NCBI RefSeq assembly: GCF_021233055.1
Contig: NZ_CP089538.1
Location: forward strand, 4,046,501 to 4,110,500
Direction of reading: 5' to 3'
Length of the DNA: 64,000 nucleotides
Source of the DNA: Spirosoma oryzicola
Lineage (GTDB): Bacteria; Bacteroidota; Bacteroidia; Cytophagales; Spirosomataceae
Shown here: in pieces, positions 46,482 to 54,871 of the stretch
Layout: every line of letters begins with the position of its first letter
Position numbering within the stretch: the stretch's first letter is position 1
Notes under the pieces: model-generated
Told to the model about the DNA's origin: nothing
The model's database searches: none
Seen by the model: only the letters and a program-made list of their open reading frames with translations
Made by a program: the position numbers and the translations under genes

Positions 46482-46886
46482 TTATTTGATTTCCTGACAT
46501 AATTCGATCAGGACGCCATTTGTCCCTTTGGGATGCAAGAAACAGACTAGTTTGTTGTCGGCTCCAGGCTTGGGCGTCTCGTTTAGCACCGTAAACCCTT
46601 CTCGCTGTAAGCGATCCATCTCGGTCCGTATATCGTCAACTTCGAAGGCAATGTGGTGAATACCCTCGCCCTTTTTCTCCAGAAATTTGGCGATTGGACT
46701 TGTGGGGTTTATGGCTTCAAGCAGCTCTATTTTTGTCTGATTGACCTGAAAGAATGTGGTTGTCACGCCTTCTGCTTCAACCGTTTCGGATTTATACGGC
46801 TGAACGTTCAGCAGTTTGGCAAATAGCGCATTGGACGCGGCAATATCGCGGACCGCAATACCGATGTGTTCGACGTTGGTTAGCAT
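46482..46886 (-). CDS. mce: Methylmalonyl-CoA epimerase
   Basis: A 134-residue vicinal-oxygen-chelate protein beginning LTNVEHIGIAVRDIAASNALF, with KGEGIHHIAFEVDDI in the second half and KGTNGVLIELCQ near the end: the repeated His/Glu metal ligands of the family (first His at 6, second in IHHI, Glu in IELCQ). It epimerises (S)- and (R)-methylmalonyl-CoA, linking propionyl-CoA metabolism to succinyl-CoA. The mutase genes are not in the window. It is separate from sucA by a 230-base gap. Confidence 0.93.
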   Translation of the reverse strand: MLTNVEHIGIAVRDIAASNALFAKLLNVQPYKSETVEAEGVTTTFFQVNQTKIELLEAINPTSPIAKFLEKKGEGIHHIAFEVDDIRTEMDRLQREGFTVLNETPKPGADNKLVCFLHPKGTNGVLIELCQEIK

Positions 46887-46992
46887 CGTTATGGATCAAT
46901 TGACAGACTAACGGGGTAAGCAGAACTTTTCCGATTGGCAGAAAGTTAATAGAATAGCATTAATTCGCGTCAAATTCGATTCCATTACGACT

Positions 46993-47319
46993 ATGGTTAC
47001 TGTCTCAGAAATCGCCAAAGATAAAATCATTGAACTCCGTCAGAAAGACGGCCTCACCGACAGTTACGCAATCCGAGTGGGTGTTCAGGGCGGAGGCTGT
47101 TCGGGCCTGATGTACGATCTACAGTTCGACGCTACACAGCAACCAACCGACCATGTCGTTGAAGATAAAGGCATTAAGATTCTGGTCGACCGCAAAAGCC
47201 TGCTTTACCTGGCGGGTACCGAACTCGACTTTTCGGACGGTCTGAACGGAAAAGGTTTTCAGTTTAAAAATCCGAATGCGTCACGTACCTGCGGTTGTGG
47301 CGAAAGTTTTGCCGTTTAA
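46993..47319 (+). CDS. IscA/HesB-type iron-sulfur assembly protein
   Basis: A 108-residue A-type carrier with its three ligands: Cys in GVQGGGCSGLMYDL near 36 and the pair in ASRTCGCGESFAV near 102-104. It receives or carries Fe-S clusters for apoproteins. I avoid a gene symbol since iscA, sufA and erpA are not separable by sequence reading alone. It stands alone between convergent and divergent neighbours and is closed by the hairpin at 47344. Confidence 0.93.
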   Translation: MVTVSEIAKDKIIELRQKDGLTDSYAIRVGVQGGGCSGLMYDLQFDATQQPTDHVVEDKGIKILVDRKSLLYLAGTELDFSDGLNGKGFQFKNPNASRTCGCGESFAV

Positions 47320-47343
47320 CAGGTTCTGACAGTATCGTTTATT

Positions 47344-47375
47344 CGAAAGACCGCCTGACCAAGCGGTCTTTTTCG
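47344..47375. terminator. Intrinsic terminator after the IscA-type gene
   Basis: CGAAAGACCGC, an eight-base loop, then GCGGTCTTTTTCG: an eleven-pair stem with its own U-run on the plus strand and a shorter one in reverse. Confidence 0.85.
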
Positions 47376-47408
47376 TTTACCCGCTTTCTGTCTACTGCCT
47401 TCCGTTCG

Positions 47409-48437
47409 TTACAGTTCTGATCTGACCATCTTTGCCCCGGCAACCATGTTGGCTAGTTTTTGCTTGGCTGCCCAGCGGGCCGTCTGGCTAAGCCCGCAAT
47501 CGGGAGCAACGGCCAGTTTTTCGGCGGGTACATAAGGTAAACATTTTCGAATCCGTTCGGCTACGTCGTCGGGCGTTTCGATGTAGTAGCTTTTTACGTC
47601 GATCACGCCGACGGCCACATCAACTTTTTCGGCAAACCGTTCGAGCAGATTGACCTCGGCAAAATTCAGGATCGTCATTTCAGAATGAATCTCATCGACG
47701 GTCATATCCAGAAAGTCAGGGAGCATGGGCGCGATGGTCTTTTTACCCACCGAACGCCCTTTGTAGTTGCCGAAACAGAGGTGCATCGACAAGCGGGTTT
47801 TGCCAACTCCCGGCGCAACGGTCCGATTAAAAATATCGACAAACCGCCGGGTATCTTCGCGGTACGCGTAACACGACATGGACGGCTCATCGACGCAGAT
47901 TTCCGGGACACCCAGCGCTACCAGATCAGCGATCTCCTTGTTTACCAGAGGTAATAAGGCTTCGGTCACTTCCCACCGGTCTTTGTATAAAGTACCCGGC
48001 AATAATCGACCGCTGAGCGTATACGGACCCGGAATCGAAACTTTTAGTCCTTGTCCGTTGGGAGCGATTCGTTTTAACCGCAGGTATTCTTCCACTACGC
48101 CCAGTCCGTTGGGAGCCGTCAGCGGTTCCAGAATGTTGTGCTTGCCCCGCTGATCGTGAGCGGGTGGACCAAACCGCCGAAGTTCCGTTTCGTTATTCTG
48201 GATACCGTTGATGTAGCCATAGAACGACAGGTTGAAATCGAAGCGGGTTTGCTCACCGTCGGAAATAACGTCCAGGCCAGCCGCCACCTGATCGTGAACG
48301 GCAGTCACAACCGCATCGTCAATCATTTCGTTGATGTCCGCAGGACCAAACTGCGCGAGGTGCTGACTGGAAAATTCCAGCCAACCCGGAAACGGCATAG
48401 AGCCAACAACCGTAGTTTTGATGGGAACAGGCTGCAC
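47409..48437 (-). CDS. MetE-like (cobalamin-independent) methyltransferase
   Basis: This 342-residue protein is the catalytic-barrel half of MetE. TTVVGSMPFPGWL at the N-terminus, DVISDGEQTRFDF near 56, HLCFGNYKG with His219 and Cys221 and APDCGLSQT with Cys314 give the zinc ligands of MetE (with a Glu near 253). It lacks the N-terminal half of plant and E. coli MetE, so it is a single-barrel member like archaeal MetE or the core of UroD/MetE-like methyltransferases. It would transfer a methyl group to a thiol such as homocysteine; methyl donor and acceptor cannot be decided from the sequence. It is monocistronic. Confidence 0.85.
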   Translation of the reverse strand: MQPVPIKTTVVGSMPFPGWLEFSSQHLAQFGPADINEMIDDAVVTAVHDQVAAGLDVISDGEQTRFDFNLSFYGYINGIQNNETELRRFGPPAHDQRGKHNILEPLTAPNGLGVVEEYLRLKRIAPNGQGLKVSIPGPYTLSGRLLPGTLYKDRWEVTEALLPLVNKEIADLVALGVPEICVDEPSMSCYAYREDTRRFVDIFNRTVAPGVGKTRLSMHLCFGNYKGRSVGKKTIAPMLPDFLDMTVDEIHSEMTILNFAEVNLLERFAEKVDVAVGVIDVKSYYIETPDDVAERIRKCLPYVPAEKLAVAPDCGLSQTARWAAKQKLANMVAGAKMVRSEL

Positions 48438-48518
48438 GTTGGTAGAGGGTTAGTAAACTGATCAAATCAGGTTAAGGCAAAGCCCTGTTTCATCTACTGT
48501 CTGACCGGGTCAGCGTCT

Positions 48519-49022
48519 TTAGACTATGTATTCCCACCAAAGCATGTTTTCTACCCGGTCGAATAAAGAAAAACCGTTCTTTTCCAGCACCTTCTGCGAA
48601 GCTACATTTTCAACGTCGGTATCGGCCACAACGCGATGAACTCCCGGTTGCTGCCCAACCCAGTTGACCAGACCACCCACCATTTCGCTCATGTAGCCGT
48701 TTCGCCAAAGCGCCGGGTACGTGCCGTAGCCAATCTCTACCGTGCCCGTTTCATCAGGCTCACCTTTAAATTTCGCTTCGGCCACGAACTGCTGCTTATC
48801 ACGATCGATTGCCAGCCACATGGTATGGTAAAGCGGGTCGTTCGACGGATCTTTCAGGCGGGGAACGGTGAAGTGTGTGATGATACTCAGCAAAGGCTCA
48901 GTCACTTCCCGATGTCCTTTTTTCAGTCCCAACGTCTTTTCCAACTGGTACCGATCAGCAAGGTGCAGTCGAATTTGATCAAGCGTCAGAGGGATAATTG
49001 TCAGGCGCGACGTTTCAATCAT
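48519..49022 (-). CDS. GNAT family N-acetyltransferase
   Basis: The 167-residue protein has a RimJ/RimL-like GNAT layout: ETSRLTIIPLTLDQIRLHL at the start, VEIGYGTYPALWRNGYMSEMVGGLV for the acetyl-CoA loop (Y-x-x-x-x-x-x-G-Y instead of the usual RxxGxG/A), and ASQKVLEKNGFSLFDRVEN near the end. It should acetylate an amine, possibly a small molecule or protein N-terminus. Its ATG overlaps the stop of the SIS gene (ATGA), so the two are translationally coupled. Confidence 0.85.
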   Translation of the reverse strand: MIETSRLTIIPLTLDQIRLHLADRYQLEKTLGLKKGHREVTEPLLSIITHFTVPRLKDPSNDPLYHTMWLAIDRDKQQFVAEAKFKGEPDETGTVEIGYGTYPALWRNGYMSEMVGGLVNWVGQQPGVHRVVADTDVENVASQKVLEKNGFSLFDRVENMLWWEYIV

Positions 49023-49828
49023 AAGTCTTGTGTATTCTCTTGGCTAACGTAACTGGGGATGCCCACCTGCTGGTATAGTTTTGCCAGTCGGTGCGCGTGC
49101 TCATCGTAGGCCGATTCGAACAGATCAACTGCTCGTTCGGCACCCACTACCACGCCCGCACTAAGCACTTTTGGCGGACGACCGGCCTCCGTTAGCAGTC
49201 GCGCAACTTCGGCCTTAAGGCTATTTACCACAACGGCTCCGCCAACTGTACTGCCGGGCGCAACCGGCGTGTCTAATTCGGGTATGGTTAGCATGGCGTC
49301 GCCAACGGGTGCGCCTGTATCCAGAATCAGATCGGCGAAGTCCCCTAATTTTTTTCTATCGGCGCGTTTGCTTGTGCTTTGTTCGGAGTGCTCTTTGGTA
49401 ATCAGCGCCACCACTTTCACACCCTGCCGCTGAAACAGTTCGGCCATTTCGATAGGAACAACGTTACAGCCCGACGACGATATAATCAGAGCGGAATCCT
49501 GCCTGGTCAGCGCAAAGTTACGAAGGATACGGTCGGCCAGACCCGGAACGTTTTCCAGGAACATCGCCTGCCGCTGCCCGTTGGCTCCTACGACCAGATT
49601 GTGGAACGTTAGCGAGAGTTCGACGATGGGGTTAAAACCGGGAAACGAACCGTATCGAGGCCACATTTCTTCGACCATGATCCGGCTGTGACCTGATCCG
49701 AACACATGCACCATTCGGCCCGCCAGAATCGTATCGGCAAACCACTGAGCCGCCTGCTGAATATGGGGAGTCTGGGCTTCGATACTGTCCAGCATCTGGC
49801 GGCACTTCGCAATATATTGTTGAGTCAT
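49019..49828 (-). CDS. SIS domain (phosphosugar-binding) protein, UPF0309-like
   Basis: The 269-residue protein from the ATG at 49828 has one SIS fold: FGSGHSRIMVEEMWPRYG near 46, ALIISSSGCNVVPIEMAELF near 107 and VVALITKEHSE. This matches UPF0309/YfeU-like proteins, relatives of phosphosugar isomerases such as MurQ. It probably binds or isomerises a phosphorylated sugar in the cytoplasm. It is 18 bases downstream of the ROK kinase gene, so the pair could work on the same sugar. A frame from 49846 adds six unneeded residues. Confidence 0.85.
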   Translation of the reverse strand: MTQQYIAKCRQMLDSIEAQTPHIQQAAQWFADTILAGRMVHVFGSGHSRIMVEEMWPRYGSFPGFNPIVELSLTFHNLVVGANGQRQAMFLENVPGLADRILRNFALTRQDSALIISSSGCNVVPIEMAELFQRQGVKVVALITKEHSEQSTSKRADRKKLGDFADLILDTGAPVGDAMLTIPELDTPVAPGSTVGGAVVVNSLKAEVARLLTEAGRPPKVLSAGVVVGAERAVDLFESAYDEHAHRLAKLYQQVGIPSYVSQENTQDL

Positions 49829-49846
49829 TGATCGGCAGAAATCCAA

Positions 49847-50737
49847 CTAAACTGGTGAAATAGAACGTTGAATGGCAAAACTCGCGGCCCCAATCGCACC
49901 CGCCATATCGCCAAATTGGGCAATCTTTAGGGGCGTAGCCTGACCACCGGGCCGCCATTCGTACAAAGTCATAAACTCAGCCAGGGGCCGCATCAAATCC
50001 TCTTCAGCTTGCGTAATGCCTCCCCCCAGCACGACCAGGTCTGGCGAGAAACCGTTGATCAGCGAACTCACTCCTATAGCTAGCTTCCGAACAGACGACA
50101 GCCATACCCACTGCGCCACGTAATCACCCTGTTTGTACGCTTCCAGCAGTTGATAGGTCGATGTAAACCGACCCATTGACCGCTTCTCGATGGTACAGTT
50201 GCCAATGGCATTTTCCAGGCTGCCCGGCATACCCGTTACGTCTGAAACGCTCTCGCCATCGACGGCAATGTGACCAACACTACCCGCCTTCTGAAAATTG
50301 CCCTGGTACAAGCGACCATCGATCAGAATACCGCCCCCAACCCCCGTGCCGAGCGTCAGCATCACGACCTGACGATACCCCTTGGCAACCCCGAACCGAC
50401 TTTCGGCCAGCAATGCCGCGTGAGCATCGTTGACGACGTGAACGTCATCATTCAGAAAACTTCCCCAATGAAAGCCTTCCAGACCACTTAGCCGTCCCGG
50501 CATGAACGCGATGTACTGATTGGTTTCGTCGGGCAGCCCCGGCGCTGATAATCCGGTAGCCGTTACGTTGTCCGGGGACAACTTTCGTAAGTCGGCCACG
50601 GTTTCGGCAACGGCCTGTTTCCAGTCCTTTTCACCATTGGTCGGATGGTATAGTTGTTTGACGATTTCGCCCGTTTCACTATTCATTAAAACGCCTTTGA
50701 TCCAGGTACCGCCAAGGTCAATGCCGATTGCGTTCAT
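49847..50737 (-). CDS. ROK family sugar kinase lacking the zinc-binding cysteines
   Basis: A 296-residue ROK protein: IGIDLGGTWIKGVL at the N-terminus (ATP phosphate loop), VNDAHAALLAE near 102 (catalytic Asp) and LTLGTGVGGGILIDGRL near 127. The zinc site of ROK kinases normally has a Cys-x-Cys-Gly-x2-Gly-Cys motif; here the region at 164-179 reads VSDVTGMPGSLENAIG, where all three Cys are replaced, although the neighbouring His156 (VGHIAV) remains. It therefore may fold without zinc. It should phosphorylate a hexose; substrate unknown. It forms a run with the SIS gene downstream. Confidence 0.87.
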   Translation of the reverse strand: MNAIGIDLGGTWIKGVLMNSETGEIVKQLYHPTNGEKDWKQAVAETVADLRKLSPDNVTATGLSAPGLPDETNQYIAFMPGRLSGLEGFHWGSFLNDDVHVVNDAHAALLAESRFGVAKGYRQVVMLTLGTGVGGGILIDGRLYQGNFQKAGSVGHIAVDGESVSDVTGMPGSLENAIGNCTIEKRSMGRFTSTYQLLEAYKQGDYVAQWVWLSSVRKLAIGVSSLINGFSPDLVVLGGGITQAEEDLMRPLAEFMTLYEWRPGGQATPLKIAQFGDMAGAIGAASFAIQRSISPV

Positions 50738-50818
50738 CTGTCTAAACGATGCTTTAGGTGACGGGTCAATTAGCTTGTTTTTACGTTATTGAATTAGGCG
50801 AATTATCTGAATCCAGGT

Positions 50819-51601
50819 CTAAACCTGACCTTCACTCACGCTCCATCCGCCGTCGACTGTCAGGACCTGTCCGGTAGTAAAAGCCGAATAATCGGACATA
50901 AAGTACACAGCGGCTCCGTCCAGGTCGGTAGGCTGACCAATTCGACCGCCATCCAAGGGTTGTTTAGTACGAGTAAAGGACATGATCGCATCGTTGGTCG
51001 TTGCCCGCTGCGACATGGGTGTTTCAACTAGCGCCGGAGCCAGTACGTTGACGCGAATGTTGTCGTTGGCGTAATAGGCCGCTACGGATTTTGTAAAGCC
51101 AATCACGCCCGATTTTACGGCGGCATACGCGTGCGTAGCAAAATACGTTGGTGACGGACTCGACCCCAGCACAGACCCCATGTTCAGAATCGTGCCGCCC
51201 GTACACTGCGCCCGGAACGCCCGAACAGCCGCCTGATTCGACAGCATCAATGAGGTGAGATTGATATTGATGGTATAATTCCAGCCTTCAGGCGTAATCT
51301 CGTGAAGCGGCCCGTCGCCGAACCGTCGGCCACTACCGCCCGCTACGTGAAATAAACCGTCGAAGCCACCAAAAATCTGCTGGCAGAGGGCAATGGCTTT
51401 GGGAGCCGTTTGCGGATCGGAGGCATCCCCCGACATCGCCAGTCCATTTCCATCAAGTTGTTGCTCGGCAGTAGCACAGCTTTCAGCATTTCGCCCAACG
51501 ACAACCACCTGCGCTCCCTCGCGCACAAACGCCAAAGCCGCTGACAAACCCATGCCTGTCGTCCCTCCAATCACCACTATCTTTTTCGATTCTAACCACA
51601 T
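50819..51601 (-). CDS. SDR family oxidoreductase
   Basis: A 260-residue short-chain dehydrogenase: VVIGGTTGMGLSAALAFV (Gly-rich NAD(P) loop, residues 10-27), FHVAGGSG (NNAG-like), NMGSVLGS with the catalytic Ser and THAYAAVKSG with YxxxK. It ends with the classical GQVLTVDGGW. An Asp after the second strand is absent (VVVVGRN), which suggests NADPH preference. Substrate unknown; neighbours suggest a sugar or sugar acid. It is 82 bases upstream of the ROK kinase gene on the same strand. Confidence 0.92.
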   Translation of the reverse strand: MWLESKKIVVIGGTTGMGLSAALAFVREGAQVVVVGRNAESCATAEQQLDGNGLAMSGDASDPQTAPKAIALCQQIFGGFDGLFHVAGGSGRRFGDGPLHEITPEGWNYTININLTSLMLSNQAAVRAFRAQCTGGTILNMGSVLGSSPSPTYFATHAYAAVKSGVIGFTKSVAAYYANDNIRVNVLAPALVETPMSQRATTNDAIMSFTRTKQPLDGGRIGQPTDLDGAAVYFMSDYSAFTTGQVLTVDGGWSVSEGQV

Positions 51602-51680
51602 TCCAATTCCTGATAATTGTTTCGACTAAACTCAACGGATTACGGAGCCAATATAGGGTAATTGGGTTTGTAACTACTGT

Positions 51681-51825
51681 TTTTTTTGACAGGATTAACA
51701 GGATTTACAAGATAGCGAGTCCGAAAACTACGCTCAGTATTATAGCTATCGGGCGAGTTCTACTTTACAATAAAGACGGGCGTATACGCCAAAATCCTGT
51801 CAATCCTGTTAATCCTGTCGAAAAA
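51681..51825. repeat. Nonamer (ACAGGATT) repeat arrays in inverted orientation
   Basis: GACAGGATTAACAGGATTT at 51688-51706 and, inverted, AATCCTGTCAATCCTGTTAATCCTGTC at 51793-51819 (written here as three 9-base units). The two arrays are complementary over about 25 bases with T/A tails and enclose about 85 bases of otherwise ordinary sequence. They lie in the spacer between the SDR and Gfo/Idh/MocA genes. Similar ACAGGATT units recur between genes in many genomes; function is unknown. Confidence 0.75.
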
Positions 51826-51832
51826 CCAATCA

Positions 51833-53026
51833 TTACACAATGTCCCGTTCGCTGATTTTTCCGGTTTGTTTGTCTTTCAGGATTACTTTATGGCGACCGT
51901 CGTGGGTAACTTCTTCTTTGATCAGGTAGTACTGCTCGTCGTAATCGACCAGCGTGGTTTGCTGCGTCAGCCCTTCCTGACCACGCCAGACCGGAAGAAT
52001 TACTTTCTCCCATTGCTTTGTTTCGGCTGACCGATAAGCAGCGTCCAGCACGGCGTTGACGATATAGCCATCGTAGAAGGTTTCGGCGGGTTCACGCCCT
52101 TCTTCCTGGGACAGAAACATGTCGGTAAACATATGATTGTAACCCAGATCGTTTACTTCATCGCCCACCGGAAACAACCAGCCCGTAGTCGATTCGGCTT
52201 TTTCGGCCACATAATCCGCGCCTTTCCCGGTGGTGAACATCTCAAAGCCCGTTCGCAAAAAGTTATTGATCCAGATCGTGCCTTCGGTACCCATCACTTC
52301 GTCGCGCAGGTCCATGCCGCCCCGGAAGGTCCAGCTTACCTCGAACTGGCCGATGGCTCCATTTTCGTATTTCACCAGCGCAATGGCGTGATCCTCGGCA
52401 TCGATTGGTTTAACCTGCGTGGCAGCCCAGCACATCACTTCCACTGGCTTTACATCCTTACCGATAAAGTTGCGGGCGATTTCAACGCAGTGACATCCCA
52501 AATCGAGCATACAACCGCCACCGGCCTGTTCCTTATCCCAGAACCAATCGGAGTGCGGACCGGGGTGCGTTTCGCGCGACTTCGCCCAGAGGATTCGACC
52601 CAACGCCCCATTTTTGACGCTGTCTAGCGCTTTCAAAAACTTTGGCGTGTAGCACAGATCTTCGAGATAACCGGCAAAAATACCCGCTTCTTCGACCGTT
52701 TGCATCATCCGGAAGGCTTCTTCCGCATTGCGACCCAGGGGTTTTGTACACACCACCGATTTCTTATGTTTTGCACAGAGATTGACCGCCGTCTCGTGAA
52801 GATTGTTGGGCAGCGCAATACAGACCATATCGACATCAGGATGTGCAACTACTTCTTCCATATCTGTCGAAGCAAAATCACAGCCGTAATCCTGGGCGAA
52901 CTTGCTGGCGGTTTCCTCCCGACGAGCGTAGATGGCTACTACCTTGTCGCGGCTGCGTTGTCCGTGAATCGAGTCGGCGTAGAAGCGGCCAATGAAGCCA
53001 CCACCGAGCATGGCAATACGTTGCAT
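51833..53026 (-). CDS. Gfo/Idh/MocA family oxidoreductase
   Basis: A 397-residue protein starting at the ATG 53026 with QRIAMLGGGFIGRFYADSI (NAD(P) loop), then ARREETASKFAQDYG, CTKPLGRNAEEAF (the EKP position with TKP) and GCMLDLGCHCVEIARNFIG with the conserved His of the C-terminal beta-sheet domain. Such enzymes oxidise or reduce sugars and cyclitols, often at C3. The last 80 residues (KEEVTHDGRHKVILKDKQTG..) are an unusual extra tail. It is the first gene of the minus-strand run that ends with the GNAT gene. The frame up to 53098 overlaps the pnuC start and is not needed. Confidence 0.88.
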   Translation of the reverse strand: MQRIAMLGGGFIGRFYADSIHGQRSRDKVVAIYARREETASKFAQDYGCDFASTDMEEVVAHPDVDMVCIALPNNLHETAVNLCAKHKKSVVCTKPLGRNAEEAFRMMQTVEEAGIFAGYLEDLCYTPKFLKALDSVKNGALGRILWAKSRETHPGPHSDWFWDKEQAGGGCMLDLGCHCVEIARNFIGKDVKPVEVMCWAATQVKPIDAEDHAIALVKYENGAIGQFEVSWTFRGGMDLRDEVMGTEGTIWINNFLRTGFEMFTTGKGADYVAEKAESTTGWLFPVGDEVNDLGYNHMFTDMFLSQEEGREPAETFYDGYIVNAVLDAAYRSAETKQWEKVILPVWRGQEGLTQQTTLVDYDEQYYLIKEEVTHDGRHKVILKDKQTGKISERDIV

Positions 53027-53085
53027 AAATGGGTTCAGGTAAATGGTTAATCCGTACTTTCGCAAAAGGTAAGATCCTCCGCTGA

Positions 53086-53093
53086 TTACTTTG
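53086..53093 (+). promoter_or_regulatory. Putative -7 box in the Gfo/Idh-pnuC divergent spacer
   Basis: TTACTTTG ends four bases before the ATG at 53098. It suggests a leaderless transcript for pnuC or a start of translation further down at 53152. On the opposite strand TACCTTTT (near 53062-53069) could serve the Gfo/Idh gene. Confidence 0.35.
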
Positions 53094-53097
53094 CTCA

Positions 53098-53778
53098 ATG
53101 GCCCACTTTTTCGACATCAACACGATTTTTTTTACAATCTGGGGTTACTCCATGAGTTACCTTGAGTTTTTCGGGGCCGTCACGGGCGCTGTAGCCGTCT
53201 GGTTATCAGCCCAGGCGAACGTGTGGAGCTGGCCTATCGGAGCCGTTAGCGTCTTTTTATTTTTCTTTCTTTTTTATCAGGTTCAGCTGTACCCTGACAT
53301 GTTTTTGCAGGTATTTTTCTTTGTAACAAACCTACAGGGTTGGTGGCGCTGGACGCATCCTAAGCAGAATGAAGCAACGAGTAGCCATGAACTACGAATC
53401 AGCCGGATACCCACTCGACAGCTCGTTGTCTGGACCCTGTCCGGCCTGGTGGCCACACTAGTCCTTGGCACCTTTGCCAGTAATCTGCACGAATGGTTTC
53501 CGGTGCTCTTCAGTAAGCCAAGTGCGTTTCCTTACTTAGATTCGTTTACCACTGTCATGAGCATTGTCGCCACGTTTCTGATGATTGAGAAGCGGGTCGA
53601 ATGCTGGTACGTTTGGCTTGTCGTGGACGCTATCCTGACGTACATGTATTTCGTAAAAGGCGTCAAATTCGTTGGCGTTGAGTACTTTGTGTTTTGCTTT
53701 ATCGCGGCCGTGGGTGCCTGGCACTGGACACGCGAGTACCGGAGTTACCCAGCGCAGCGGGTCGTTCAACACCAGTAA
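53098..53778 (+). CDS. pnuC: PnuC-type nicotinamide riboside transporter
   Basis: A 226-residue membrane protein with about seven hydrophobic segments. Family marks: FFGAVTGAVAVWLSAQANVWSWPIG, FVTNLQGWWRWTHP and VECWYVWLVVDAILTYMYFVKG, the W..W and Y-rich motifs lining the substrate path. PnuC takes up nicotinamide riboside, later phosphorylated by a kinase. The N-terminal DINTIFFTIWGYSMSYLEFF resembles other Bacteroidota PnuC, so the ATG at 53098 is preferred over 53152. No TPP or NAD riboswitch is visible in its very short upstream region. Confidence 0.93.
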   Translation: MAHFFDINTIFFTIWGYSMSYLEFFGAVTGAVAVWLSAQANVWSWPIGAVSVFLFFFLFYQVQLYPDMFLQVFFFVTNLQGWWRWTHPKQNEATSSHELRISRIPTRQLVVWTLSGLVATLVLGTFASNLHEWFPVLFSKPSAFPYLDSFTTVMSIVATFLMIEKRVECWYVWLVVDAILTYMYFVKGVKFVGVEYFVFCFIAAVGAWHWTREYRSYPAQRVVQHQ

Positions 53779-53844
53779 GCATCGTCGTTCCAACGGTTAC
53801 GTACGCGGTCGGGTCTTGCTACCAAACGCTAGATTCATTCATCG

Positions 53845-54258
53845 ATGAAACAGCTCTCAGCAGTACTTCTACTTTTTACGGTTTTAGCCTGCTCGAAGTC
53901 AGACCAGGACGTTAAGGCTAACCGACTGGTAGGTACGTGGCAGTTGACCACCTACTGTCGGCCAACGGGTAGCGCTTCCTGTACGGCGGTCAGTGTCCCT
54001 ACAGACAAGGGGGTTTACATTACGTTCGATAAGGATGGTGGATTCAATGAATTCTACGAAAACACCAAGCCCATTGACTACAGCTTTTTAGGCTGCGGCA
54101 TGGGTAACTATACCATCGAAGGGGACGACGTTCGAATCATGGCGGTCTGTATGTCATCCATGCAGGGGCGATTAATGAAAATAGTTTCGGTAGCGAATAA
54201 CCAGCTAATCATTAACCCGTACGGAACCGGCGAATACGTTTTTGTTGAACGACGCTGA
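53845..54258 (+). CDS. Small lipoprotein, lipocalin-like
   Basis: A 137-residue lipoprotein with lipobox VLAC (Cys at 16). The mature part starts NRLVGTWQLTTYCRP, the common opening of lipocalin-like Bacteroidota lipoproteins (G-x-W), followed by beta strands with paired Cys residues (YCRPTGSASC, FLGCGMGN, MAVCMSS) that could form disulfides. It ends YVFVERR. Function unknown; ligand binding is a family possibility. It follows pnuC after 66 bases without an obvious terminator. Confidence 0.78.
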   Translation: MKQLSAVLLLFTVLACSKSDQDVKANRLVGTWQLTTYCRPTGSASCTAVSVPTDKGVYITFDKDGGFNEFYENTKPIDYSFLGCGMGNYTIEGDDVRIMAVCMSSMQGRLMKIVSVANNQLIINPYGTGEYVFVERR

Positions 54259-54490
54259 CCACATTCGCCACGAATGAGTAAACCGATCTATCAGAACGAA
54301 CTAACGTTTATTATTCGGTAAATGTAGTGTTACCTGCTTCATTAAATCGGCATAAAGTAGTGTCTTACTCGGCGAATTAAATAGCATTTTTTCTAGACAT
54401 AACTATAAAACTAAAAGCAAACAATGTAATTTTTTGAAGAATATTAGCGCTTAAGAGTTTGATAACTATGATCTTACTTTTTTTTCAATA

Positions 54491-54498
54491 TAATTTTG
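54491..54498 (+). promoter_or_regulatory. Putative -7 box of the CBM48 gene
   Basis: TAATTTTG matches TAnnTTTG and lies 26 bases before the ATG at 54525, in a strongly AT-rich stretch (54290-54524) without coding signal. Confidence 0.45.
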
Positions 54499-54524
54499 CA
54501 CTGTAAATCAAATAATTAACCACT

Positions 54525-54833
54525 ATGGCGATTGCCAAACAATTTCTCAAAAGCAAGCCTATCGCAAAAGTTACGTTTGAGTTGCCGGCTGAGGCTGTCA
54601 ACGGTGCAAAAACGGTCGCTCTGGCCGGTGAATTCAATGACTGGGACGTCACAACGCAGGTCTTGAAAAAACAAAAAGATGGTTCGTACAAAACCACAGT
54701 TGAACTGCCAGTTGGTGGCGAATACCAATATCGCTACGTGTTAGATGGTACAACCTGGACAAACGATTGGGCCGCTGATAAATATGTTGCTAGTGGCGTT
54801 GCGGGTGAAGAAAATTCGGTTGTCGTTCTGTAA
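54525..54833 (+). CDS. Free-standing CBM48/isoamylase N-terminal domain protein
   Basis: The 102-residue protein is a single glycogen-binding E-set domain: [28 protein letters not shown], then KKQKDGSYKTTVELPVGGEYQYRYVLDG and WTNDWAADKYV, the usual beta-sandwich of glycogen branching and debranching enzymes (and AMPK beta). No catalytic domain is attached, and it has no signal peptide. It may target another protein to glycogen or regulate storage. It is monocistronic, with a terminator at 54872. Confidence 0.9.
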   Translation: MAIAKQFLKSKPIAKVTFELPAEAVNGAKTVALAGEFNDWDVTTQVLKKQKDGSYKTTVELPVGGEYQYRYVLDGTTWTNDWAADKYVASGVAGEENSVVVL

Positions 54834-54871
54834 GCCAGATCAACCCTTCAGTAGCTCAGAAAAGGATATTA

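Noticed and set aside
47409..48437. Uroporphyrinogen decarboxylase annotation for the MetE-like protein
   Set aside because: The fold is related, but the His219/Cys221/Cys314 zinc set and ISDGEQTR segment fit MetE better.
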